Shown: piece after piece, positions 1 to 6,432 of the stretch
Layout of the letters: the number at the start of each line of letters is the position of its first letter
Position numbering within the stretch: position 1 is the first letter of the stretch
Notes under the pieces: model-generated
Told to the model about the DNA's origin: nothing
Database searches by the model: none
The model's input: only the letters and a program-made list of their open reading frames with translations
Program-made: the position numbers and the translations under genes
Assembly: GCA_012513515.1 (NCBI GenBank)
Contig: JAAZCA010000009.1
Location: 1 to 64,000 of the forward strand
Reading direction: 5' to 3'
DNA length: 64,000 nt
Origin: Myxococcales bacterium
GTDB taxonomy: Bacteria; UBA10199; 2-02-FULL-44-16; JAAZCA01

Positions 1-461
1 AAAACATAGTCGCTATATCTTCCAGTAAGATGTGTTGCCAAATCACCACTTAAAAGATTTGCGTTTGAACCCGTGATAACAATCTTGTATTTTTCTCTTA
101 ACCTATTGATAAAAAGTTCCCAACCTTTGATGTTTTGTATTTCATCAAACAGTAAATATTCAAAGTCCCCGTAGATTGAATAAAACGTTTCGAGAAGAGA
201 ATTAAAATCTTCCGTTTTAAAAGATATCAATCGTTCATCATCAAAATTAATCGAGGCATATTTGCTACCTTTCAGCAGAAGATGCCCAAATATTGACTTT
301 CCGGCACGTCTTAGACCGCTTAAAAGCAAAACGTTTGGGCTTGCCAGAGTCTTTTTACACTTATCAAATCCTAATCTATTGATAATATTATTGTTTTCCA
401 GCTTCTCCTTAATCAAAGCTTCCTGATCAAAAATGACTTTTTTAATAATATTATTATTCAT
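1..461 (-). CDS. AAA ATPase, DUF4143-type, N-terminal part (runs off window)
   Basis: The reading frame starts at ATG 461 on the minus strand and is open to base 1, so only about 153 N-terminal residues are visible. They hold a P-loop GLRRAGKS, a Walker B segment LLFDEIQN and the following ITGSNA sensor stretch, the pattern of AAA_14 ATPases that usually carry a C-terminal DUF4143 nuclease-like domain. That C-terminal part lies outside the window. The next gene upstream (548-1837) is a homologous ATPase on the same strand, but the two differ clearly, so this is an old pair and not a recent duplication. No ribosome binding site is visible before the ATG, only an AT-rich tract. The cellular role of this family is poorly known. 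Confidence 0.75.
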   Translation of the reverse strand, partial: MNNNIIKKVIFDQEALIKEKLENNNIINRLGFDKCKKTLASPNVLLLSGLRRAGKSIFGHLLLKGSKYASINFDDERLISFKTEDFNSLLETFYSIYGDFEYLLFDEIQNIKGWELFINRLREKYKIVITGSNANLLSGDLATHLTGRYSDYV

Positions 462-547
462 AACGATTATATTTATATATTATTATCGATGTAAATGCAA
501 ATATTAACCGATCTTGTTTTTAACATCGATTCCTCCGACCCCAAAAA

Positions 548-1837
548 TCATAGCAGATATTGCCAGGCCGGAATTATGTCGACATCACCTTCAGCTGAAT
601 AAAGGTTGTCAGAAACGATGCACTTGGTTGAATTTTTAAAATCGGACTTCTCGAGGTTTGAAAATTCCCTCTCAGGCAGAGTTTCGCCGACGGAAACCTG
701 AACGAGGTGGTTTTTACCATCCCGATTGAATACAAAATCTATCTCGGGGGCTTCATTGTATCCGAGCAGCTTTTCCCCTTTGAGTTTGTTATAAACCAAG
801 TTCTCCACCGAAAACCCCTCGTCACTGTCAAAGCTCGTCGCCATGACATTGCGCAATCCCAGATCCACCGTGTAAATCTTCCTGTTGTGCGTCTCGCGAA
901 GCTTGTGCTTCAAAGAAAAAGCAAACGGGGACAAAAAAGAAAATATGCACGCGCGTTCGAAATAGGTGATATATTCCTTGAGAGTATCGACGGCTATTCC
1001 CATGGAGCCGGCAATATTCCTGTAACTTAGGGCCCGCCCCACGTTCGACATCAGATAAAGCGCCAGATTCTCAAGCTTTACGGGCTGGCGAACATTATAT
1101 TTTCTGACAAGGTCGCGATATATTATATCCTGAAAATACTGCCTGAGGAGGCTTTCCTGCAAAGACCGATCTTCGGTCAAAACGACCCCCGGGAAACCTC
1201 CCTCATGAAGATAATTCCGAAAATAATATGCCAGCTCACTTTTTTCGTCGCCGTACTGAGAAAAAGTTTTTTTCTCGACCGAAGTCCCCTTTTTGAAAAA
1301 TATGTATTCCTGAAAATCGAGGGGCTTGATTTCAAAAGAGAGGTTGCGACCCGTCAGAAGCGTCGCAAGCTCGGCCGACTGAAGCGTTGAAGAGGAACCC
1401 GTAAGCAGCAGATGAATGGATTTTTTTTGCTCATAAATCTTATTCGCCCAGCTTTCCCAGCCTGCGACTTCCTGAATCTCGTCGAAAAAGAGATAAATTC
1501 TCCCCTTGGGATTGGTCAGGGATTTTGCAAATTCGAGGATGCTGTCCAAAAAATTCACATCTTCCAGATGCGGCAGGAAGATGTTATTCTCAAAATTCAC
1601 AAATATTATATTTTCGGTCGGGACTTCATCCTCGAGAAGTTTTTGAACGAGCTGATAAAGAATGGTGCTCTTCCCGGATCTCCTCACTCCATAGAGAACC
1701 TTTATCTCATTTAACGAAAAAGATTTATAAATGTTTTCGACATATCTCGGGCGCGGCTTGCCGATAAAGTTATCGAATCGCTTACCATGCCACCAAGGAT
1801 TTGCCTGCTCTAGATATTCTTCGATTCTGGGGTTCAT
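548..1837 (-). CDS. AAA ATPase with DUF4143 C-terminal domain
   Basis: A 429-residue protein with the two-part layout of this family. An N-terminal P-loop ATPase has Walker A GVRRSGKS at residues 50-57, Walker B YLFFDEIQE near 114-122 and sensor LLTGSSS. The C-terminal DUF4143 domain (about residues 230-400) ends in the nuclease-like EIDFVF and LVQVSVGET segments. Such proteins are common in accessory regions and are suspected to act on nucleic acids or as defence or toxin-like modules, but no function is settled. It lies upstream of and collinear with a second ATPase of the same family. No Shine-Dalgarno is visible; a TAGTAT box lies 9 nt before the ATG with TCGACA 17 nt further upstream, so the mRNA may be nearly leaderless. 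Confidence 0.85.
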   Translation of the reverse strand: MNPRIEEYLEQANPWWHGKRFDNFIGKPRPRYVENIYKSFSLNEIKVLYGVRRSGKSTILYQLVQKLLEDEVPTENIIFVNFENNIFLPHLEDVNFLDSILEFAKSLTNPKGRIYLFFDEIQEVAGWESWANKIYEQKKSIHLLLTGSSSTLQSAELATLLTGRNLSFEIKPLDFQEYIFFKKGTSVEKKTFSQYGDEKSELAYYFRNYLHEGGFPGVVLTEDRSLQESLLRQYFQDIIYRDLVRKYNVRQPVKLENLALYLMSNVGRALSYRNIAGSMGIAVDTLKEYITYFERACIFSFLSPFAFSLKHKLRETHNRKIYTVDLGLRNVMATSFDSDEGFSVENLVYNKLKGEKLLGYNEAPEIDFVFNRDGKNHLVQVSVGETLPEREFSNLEKSDFKNSTKCIVSDNLYSAEGDVDIIPAWQYLL

Positions 1838-2124
1838 GTCGTTTATATACTACACTTTAACGCTATTTTTGTCGAGTACATTTGACAGTACGATAATATG
1901 ACACATTAACAAGGAGTTACGACAATAACAAATTGTTCCTTACCTTATTTCTATCAATAGTGATGCAACTAAACGCACATAATATTGCAGTATGTCGCAA
2001 TTACCTGTCATAGCAGCGAGCGTCTTTTTATAACATACTGTTTTTATTAACATATTTCGCTGATTCAAAATGGCACTGATCATAAAAATCCCCGTTGAAG
2101 ACCTCTTATCGAATCTTAAGAGCC

Positions 2125-3246
2125 TTATACATAATACGAAAGATACCAATCGATGAATCTGTCTATTCCATCCCTGATACTCGTCGAGGGTTTAAACCCC
2201 ACATCCCGCATCAGATCATCGACATCGGCATAGGTGGCAGGGACATCGCCGCGCTGCATAGGAAGGAGCTCCATCTTCGCCTTTTTGCCGAGTTTATCCT
2301 CGATCGCCTTTATAAAATCGAGCAGCTCTACGGGGTTGTTGTTGCCGATGTTGTAGACTTTATAAAGATCAGAAGTTAGAGGCGAGAGGCTAGAAACTAG
2401 AGAACCGCTTTTTTCTCGCTTCTCGCTTCTAGAATCTAGTCTCTGCTCCACCTGAAATCTATTCCCTACGCGCAACACCCCTTCGACGATGTCGTCTATG
2501 TAGGTGAAGTCCCTCTTCATGTGCCCCTCGTTGAAGACCTTGATCGGCTCGCCCGCGAGTATGCGCTTGGTGAATTTAAAAAGTGCCATATCCGGCCTTC
2601 CCCACGGCCCGTAGACGGTGAAGAAGCGCAAGCCTGTCGTCGGAATCCCGTAGAGATGGCTGTAGGTGTGGGCCATCAGCTCGTTTGCCTTTTTCGTCGC
2701 CGCGTAGAGCGATATCGGATGATCGACGTTGTCGCTGGTGGAAAATGGCAGCTTCGTGTTGGAGCCGTAGACGGAGCTGGAGCTGGCGTATATTAAATGC
2801 CGACCAACAGAGGCTAGAGGCGAGAGGCTAGAAACTAGAGAACCGCTTTTTTCTCGCTTCTCGCTTCCAGCATCTAGCTTCTGATCTTTCGTCCACTGTT
2901 TCCGGCAACCTTCAAGAATGTGCAGAAATCCGACTAGATTGGACTGCACATAGACATGGGGATTGTCTATCGAATACCTGACGCCCGCCTGCGCCGCCAT
3001 ATGATAGACCTTCGAAAATTCGTGCTCGTTAAAAAGTTTTTCCATGGCGCCGCGATCGGCGAGATCCATTTTCAAAAATTCGAATTTCTCATCCTTCGAA
3101 AGAATTGCAAGGCGGGACTCTTTGAGCGTGACATCATAATAGTCGTTCAGGTTGTCGATGCCGACTACATCATGCCCCTCGGAAAGAAGCCTCTTCGTTA
3201 TATGAAAGCCGATAAAGCCGGCAGCGCCCGTGACCAGTATCTTCAT
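2125..3246 (-). CDS. NAD-dependent UDP-glucuronate/UDP-glucose 4-epimerase-like protein with two repeat-derived inserts
   Basis: A 373-residue extended SDR enzyme. The Rossmann motif GAAGFIG is at residues 7-13, the [13 protein letters not shown] segment near 82-94, and the catalytic YxxxK is Y181/K185. It matches the family converting UDP-glucuronate to UDP-galacturonate, used for capsule or LPS sugars. The start at 3246 was chosen because its ATG overlaps the stop of the upstream regulator (ATGA), which implies translational coupling. Two stretches (about residues 123-146 and 269-292) are not expected for the family, share the peptide [17 protein letters not shown] and are encoded by two copies of one DNA repeat. 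The first interrupts the region between EGCR and HLIYASSSS, normally only a few residues long; the second lies in a variable surface loop before YNIGNN. The frame stays open, so the enzyme is probably still made. Confidence 0.9.
   Translation of the reverse strand: MKILVTGAAGFIGFHITKRLLSEGHDVVGIDNLNDYYDVTLKESRLAILSKDEKFEFLKMDLADRGAMEKLFNEHEFSKVYHMAAQAGVRYSIDNPHVYVQSNLVGFLHILEGCRKQWTKDQKLDAGSEKREKSGSLVSSLSPLASVGRHLIYASSSSVYGSNTKLPFSTSDNVDHPISLYAATKKANELMAHTYSHLYGIPTTGLRFFTVYGPWGRPDMALFKFTKRILAGEPIKVFNEGHMKRDFTYIDDIVEGVLRVGNRFQVEQRLDSRSEKREKSGSLVSSLSPLTSDLYKVYNIGNNNPVELLDFIKAIEDKLGKKAKMELLPMQRGDVPATYADVDDLMRDVGFKPSTSIRDGIDRFIDWYLSYYV
2368..2446. repeat. Palindromic heptad repeat inserted in frame (copy 2 in the epimerase)
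   Basis: The left arm is built of degenerate 7-mers of type AGAAGTT, AGAGGCG, AGAGGCT, AGAAACT. The centre is ACCGCTTTTTT, and the right arm reads as the complement (TTCTCGC, TTCTCGC, TTCTAGA). It is nearly the same sequence as 2806-2886. It encodes epimerase residues of about 269-292 on the minus strand without breaking the frame. Confidence 0.85.
2806..2886. repeat. Palindromic heptad repeat inserted in frame (copy 1 in the epimerase)
   Basis: Same element as 2368-2446 in the same orientation and reading frame. Arms of 7-bp units (AGAGGCT, AGAGGCG, AGAGGCT, AGAAACT) are followed by the core ACCGCTTTTTT and an inverted arm ending CAGCATCTAGCTTCT. It encodes residues of about 123-146 of the epimerase. 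Confidence 0.85.
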
Positions 3247-3806
3247 TCCAGATTTTCCTCCATTTTGATGATCTTCTTGCGAACACTCGGATCGCTTAAG
3301 ATCTGAATCAGATTTACAACCTTGTGCGAGTCGCTCTCCATGGGCTCGGGTGATGCGTTGAGTATCACGCAATTGCTCTCGCTCTTAAGCGGCATCCCGC
3401 GCCTGAGAGCCCCCCACTTTCCCCTCGCAAAGAAATACTCGATGAGTTCCGCGACCTCTCCATCGCCGTTCAGATAATAGGTTGAGATCCCTTCACCTGA
3501 AAGCTTGTCGAAGATCCCTTCCATCTGAATCTGAATTCCTCGGTACGACTTCACCGTGCGCACGACGTAGCGATAAGAACGCATCGCCGTCTGTGCGAAA
3601 CCTTCCGGTGTGAGAAGATAATCGAGCGAACGGCGGTTCAAGTGGCTGGTCTTTACGTAGCCGGTCTTTACGAGCTTCTTTATGACCGCGTTGATAAGCC
3701 CCACCGAAAGCCCCGTGCGGCGCGCGATCTCGCGCTGCGATATCCCCGAATCGGAATCGTGCAGGGATTCGAGCACAGTAAGTTCATTGTGAGATAGGAA
3801 GGGCAT
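3243..3806 (-). CDS. Winged-helix transcriptional regulator coupled to the epimerase
   Basis: A 187-residue protein with an N-terminal MarR/GntR-like winged helix (residues 5-75; [20 protein letters not shown] is the recognition helix region). A C-terminal region of about 100 residues is unfamiliar. Its stop codon overlaps the start of the epimerase gene (ATGA at 3243-3246), so the two are co-translated and the regulator probably controls the sugar gene or a surface polysaccharide locus. The start codon directly abuts an AGAAGCT heptad array (3807-3849) with no clear Shine-Dalgarno. Proteins of this type (EPS-associated MarR family) sit next to polysaccharide genes elsewhere, but the assignment here rests on fold and neighbourhood. 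Confidence 0.75.
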   Translation of the reverse strand: MPFLSHNELTVLESLHDSDSGISQREIARRTGLSVGLINAVIKKLVKTGYVKTSHLNRRSLDYLLTPEGFAQTAMRSYRYVVRTVKSYRGIQIQMEGIFDKLSGEGISTYYLNGDGEVAELIEYFFARGKWGALRRGMPLKSESNCVILNASPEPMESDSHKVVNLIQILSDPSVRKKIIKMEENLE

Positions 3807-3849
3807 GGGAGAAACTAGAAGCTAGATGCTAGAAGCGAGAAGTGAGATA
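3807..3849. repeat. Heptad array, left arm of the four-helix cassette
   Basis: About six tandem 7-mers on the plus strand: AGAAACT, AGAAGCT, AGATGCT, AGAAGCG, AGAAGTG, AGATAG. It lies between the stop of the four-helix gene and the start of the regulator. Its complement matches the array at 4229-4264 closely, so the two form inverted arms. Confidence 0.85.
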
Positions 3850-3850
3850 G

Positions 3851-4228
3851 TCATTTATAAGTACACCATTTATCGTGAAGAGCAAAAAGCATCTTCCCGA
3901 CTTCGTCATATTGTTGAGAATAGTAATTGTATTTTTCAGAATCGATATAATTGCACCGGAAGGAAAACTCCAGCCAAACCATGGTTTCTTCACATGATCC
4001 GGAGGAATCAATCAAATGGCGTTTAAAGATATTTTCAAAAGTTCTCTTAGCCCATCCTTCAGCTATGTTTGCAGGTATCGACCTTGAGGCCCTTCTGATC
4101 TGATCGGTCAGCCCGTACTTTTCCTCTCTTGGAAAAGTGCTTGTAAGCCGAAAAAGCTCCATCGCAAGATCAAATGATTTTGTATAAACTATCAAATCTC
4201 TGTAAGTTTTAATCTTTTCGCGTGGCAT
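3851..4228 (-). CDS. Four-helix bundle protein (S23/IVS-encoded protein family)
   Basis: A 125-residue protein with the family signature: KIKTYRDLIVYTKSFDLAMEL near the N-terminus, then GLTDQIRRASRSIPANIAEG (residues 40-59), the most conserved stretch. The family (PF05635-type) is best known from intervening sequences inserted in 23S rRNA genes of Leptospira and others, and is related in fold to the Avd protein of diversity-generating retroelements. Here there is no rRNA and no reverse transcriptase. The gene sits between two inverted heptad arrays (3807-3849 and 4229-4264) that touch its stop and start codons, so it looks like cargo of a small repeat-bounded cassette. Function unknown; nucleic acid binding is often assumed. 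Confidence 0.88.
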   Translation of the reverse strand: MPREKIKTYRDLIVYTKSFDLAMELFRLTSTFPREEKYGLTDQIRRASRSIPANIAEGWAKRTFENIFKRHLIDSSGSCEETMVWLEFSFRCNYIDSEKYNYYSQQYDEVGKMLFALHDKWCTYK

Positions 4229-4264
4229 CTTTCTAGCTTCTAACTTCTAGATTCTAGCTTCTGA
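4229..4264. repeat. Heptad array, right arm of the four-helix cassette
   Basis: Tandem 7-mers on the minus strand (AGAAGCT, AGAATCT, AGAAGTT, AGAAGCT, AGAAAG) running right up to the ATG of the four-helix gene. They are inverted relative to 3807-3849; on the plus strand CTTCTAG-nn-TCTAGCTTCT is shared with the complement of the left arm. Confidence 0.85.
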
Positions 4265-4371
4265 TTTAAAACACGCTACCGCCCATATGAGCATCTGGGT
4301 AGATGCGCACTTGCAAGGAACTAATTGATTTTACTACATTTTTTAGAATAAAATCCTTATCCGACAAGAAT

Positions 4372-4386
4372 GTTCATTTCATGAAC
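4372..4386. promoter_or_regulatory. Inverted repeat GTTCAT-TTC-ATGAAC, possible operator
   Basis: Perfect 6-bp arms with a 3-nt spacer in the otherwise featureless stretch 4265-4484, upstream of the minus-strand four-helix, regulator and epimerase genes. It could be an operator for that transcript. No bound protein can be named. Confidence 0.25.
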
Positions 4387-4484
4387 GCTCAGGAGTTGAA
4401 CGCTTGTATTGTGATGGGAATAAAAGGTCAATGATAAAATAGAGGTTCGATGGCCCAGGAGATAACCATCAATTAGAAATCATC

Positions 4485-4952
4485 TGAATAACGGAAAAGA
4501 GGCTCCCGGGGCCCATCTTTCAAGGTACGGTGTCATTTGCGGGTTACGGCCCGCAAATGCACCTCCGCTCTCGATCGGCGTAGCATAACAACCATGGATA
4601 CGCCGATCTCCGAGAGGCCCTTGAAAGATGGGCCCCTAGCGCCTCTTCTTTTCCGTTATTTAAGATGGGCAGTGTTTGATTTCGATGGTTTTGATGGGGT
4701 TCCCCTGTAGGAGACATTGGCGCGTCTACGAGACCGACCGTATTCGGAAGTCAAAAATCAGATCGCTTTCCTGATTTGGAGGCCGACAGCGGAGGACATC
4801 CAAATCAGCTTAAAGCGACTGATTTATGACGACGGATAGGGAGGCGAAGTGCGCCCGGTCGACGAAGGGGGAACCCCGTCAAAAGAGAAGTGAATGCGGG
4901 ACCTCATTATAATTGGTTTTCAGAACTGTTTGATCAAATCTTGATTTGTACA
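4485..4952. ncRNA. Structured ~466-bp direct repeat, copy 1 (two hairpin domains)
   Basis: Domain 1 (4487-4660): outer arms AATAACGGAAAAG and GGGGCCCATCTTTCAAGG pair with CCTTGAAAGATGGGCCCC and CTTTTCCGTTATT. They enclose a perfect 10-bp hairpin CATTTGCGGG/CCCGCAAATG with a 6-nt loop (4534-4559), and a second hairpin CTCTC+GATCGGCGTA / TACGCCGATC+GAGAG (4568-4616). Domain 2 (4689-4884): TTTTGATGGGGTTCCCC pairs with GGGGAACCCCGTCAAAA (one G-U). It encloses AAATCAGATCGCTTT with AAAGCGACTGATTT and, inside that, CTGATTTGGA with TCCAAATCAG. No open frame is convincing. A transcribed structured RNA is the favoured reading; a DNA-level hairpin element is the alternative. I recognise no named RNA family. 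Strand is not determined. Confidence 0.6.
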
Positions 4953-5085
4953 GACAATCGCCTTAGAAGCGGCAAGAAACTGTTTCGCACATTCGACTAT
5001 TTTAATTCAAGATCAGGATTTTGAAGAAGAAAGTTAAGGACCATCCAGACCGGATTTGAAATGAGGGTTTTCGTCAGTAGATTAT

Positions 5086-5123
5086 TATCCATATATATGG
5101 ACAATTATCCATATATACGGATA
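5086..5123. promoter_or_regulatory. Tandem HipB-type operator pair
   Basis: Two copies 20 bp apart. TATCC-ATATATAT-GGACA (5086-5103) matches the E. coli HipB operator consensus TATCC-N8-GGATA except one base, and TATCC-ATATATAC-GGATA (5106-5123) matches it fully. No hipB or hipA is in the window. A short open stretch begins at ATG 5126, three bases after the second site, but after about 19 codons it runs antisense into the NusG-like gene. It may be a remnant of a lost gene. Confidence 0.5.
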
Positions 5124-5182
5124 ATATGTCAAGCGCTGACTTCTTAGAATTGCTTTCAGAAATAGAACTTATCGATGATTGG

Positions 5183-5680
5183 TTATTCCTTCTCTATATC
5201 CGCGGCGGAGATATCGCATTTGATCTGATGATGCATGATCTCCAAAAGGACACGGACGCGGCCTGCTGCGGTGGCGGGTTTTTCGAGTATCCCGATGAGG
5301 TCCTTGAAGGCCCCGCGCCTGATGCGAACGGAGTCCCCCTTCTTCATCGTGAGCCCCTGTTCGATAACTCCCTCCCCACTCATGCGATCAAGTATCAGAT
5401 CCAGCATGCCGTCTGGAAGCGGAACCGGCTTCTCGCCGTCACCCAGTATTTTTCTGACCCCGCGTGTATAGCGAATCATCCTATGGAGGTTGGTGTCACT
5501 AAGATCGGCAGCCACGAATATATAAGATGGAAAGAGAGACTTCACGCGGCAGGTGGAGCAGCTCTTTCCCCGAACCGCACTGCGGATCTTCGGGGAGCAG
5601 GCCTCTATGCCCGCATTTTTAAGAAGGGCGCAAACACCGTCTTCCGACATAGGCTTTGTCTGGATCACGTACCATTCCAT
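5183..5680 (-). CDS. NusG paralog, RfaH/LoaP-like transcription antiterminator
   Basis: A 165-residue protein. The NGN domain covers roughly residues 1-105, opening MEWYVIQTKP and containing LFPSYIFV, the counterpart of the conserved FPGY segment of NusG. A C-terminal KOW domain (MKKGDSVRIRRGAFKDLIG) follows. Stand-alone NusG paralogs of this size (RfaH, UpxY, LoaP) bind paused RNA polymerase and let it read through long polysaccharide or biosynthetic operons. The start at 5680 was chosen because MEWYV is the family N-terminus; ATG 5689 is in frame three codons earlier. A perfect TATAAT lies 11 nt before the chosen ATG and there is no Shine-Dalgarno. The gene is alone on its strand between the two structured repeats. 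Confidence 0.85.
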   Translation of the reverse strand: MEWYVIQTKPMSEDGVCALLKNAGIEACSPKIRSAVRGKSCSTCRVKSLFPSYIFVAADLSDTNLHRMIRYTRGVRKILGDGEKPVPLPDGMLDLILDRMSGEGVIEQGLTMKKGDSVRIRRGAFKDLIGILEKPATAAGRVRVLLEIMHHQIKCDISAADIEKE

Positions 5681-5829
5681 AGGGATCATCTATTATATGA
5701 GAACGGTCAAAGCAATGTACAAATGAAGAGATTACGAAGGTTGAGGTTGAGTGTAACTATCAAAATATTTTACGACATATTTTATTTTCACTCATAATCA
5801 AATCTACAAGTAAGGATAATACCATTCAG

Positions 5830-6295
5830 TGAATAACGGAAAAGAGGCTCCCGGGGCACATCTTTCAAGGTACGGTGTCATTTGCGGGTTACGGCCCGCA
5901 AATGCACCTCCGCTCTCGATCGATGCATCTTATAGCCATTGACGCATCGATCTGCGAGAGGCCCTTGAAAGATGGGCCCCTAGCGCCTCTTCTTTTCCGT
6001 TATTCAGATGGGCAGTGTTTGATTTCGATGGTTTTGATGGGGTTCCCCTGTAGGAGACATTGGCGCGTTTACGAGACCGACCGTATCCGGAAGTCAAAAA
6101 TCAGATCGCTTTCCTGATTTGGAGGCCGACAGCGGAGGACATCCAAATCAGATGAAAGCGAATGATTTGTGACGACGGATAGGGAGGCGAAGTGCGCCCA
6201 GTCGACGAAGGGGGAACCCTGTCAAAACAGAAGCGAATGTAAGAGCCCATTGTAACTAGTTTTCAGAATTGCTCGATCAAATATTGATTTATACA
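5830..6295. ncRNA. Structured ~466-bp direct repeat, copy 2
   Basis: Same orientation and order as 4485-4952. Domain 1 is 5832-6004, domain 2 is 6032-6227. The hairpin b stem reads GATCGATGC (5918-5926) with GCATCGATC (5944-5952), while copy 1 has GATCGGCGTA with TACGCCGATC: three base pairs changed on both sides, so pairing was kept. The outer stem of domain 2 has C to T giving a G-U pair instead of a mismatch. The first copy-2 arm carries one mismatch (GGGGCACATC). An 80-codon open frame from 5875 runs through the hairpins and is considered fortuitous. Confidence 0.6.
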
Positions 6296-6333
6296 TATTG
6301 CGGTTAAGATTTTCTCAGCATTAACCCGCTTTT

Positions 6334-6375
6334 CCATCGGTCAACCAATGGTCAATAGTCGATGGTCAATGGTCG
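6334..6375. repeat. GGTCAAT-type heptad repeat
   Basis: Degenerate tandem 7-mers of type GGTCAAC, CAATGGTC, AGTCGAT, GGTCAAT, GGTCG. The same family occurs at 10562-10592 and 16661-16687. A short CCCGCT-cgaca-AGCGGG-type hairpin follows near 6391-6408. Confidence 0.7.
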
Positions 6376-6432
6376 TTTTTAAAAGGATATCCCGCTCGAC
6401 AAGCGGGCGGCTTTCTGTTCTTAATCCGCGCC

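Noticed and set aside
1940-2149. 69-codon minus-strand frame after the epimerase
   Set aside because: It overlaps the end of the epimerase, has no ribosome site, and composition is like non-coding AT-rich DNA.
3807-4264. CRISPR array or diversity-generating retroelement
   Set aside because: The repeats are 7-bp units without spacers, and there is no cas gene, reverse transcriptase or template/variable repeat near the four-helix gene.
5126-5797. 223-codon plus-strand frame after the HipB-type operator
   Set aside because: Beyond about 19 codons it is antisense to the well-supported NusG paralog. Only the first codons could be a gene remnant.
5875-6117. 80-codon open frame inside structured repeat copy 2
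   Set aside because: It runs across both hairpin domains and its differences from copy 1 follow RNA pairing instead of codon positions.
4485-6295. Insertion sequence or composite transposon
   Set aside because: No transposase frame lies in or between the repeats and no clear target duplications are visible; mobility remains only a hypothesis.
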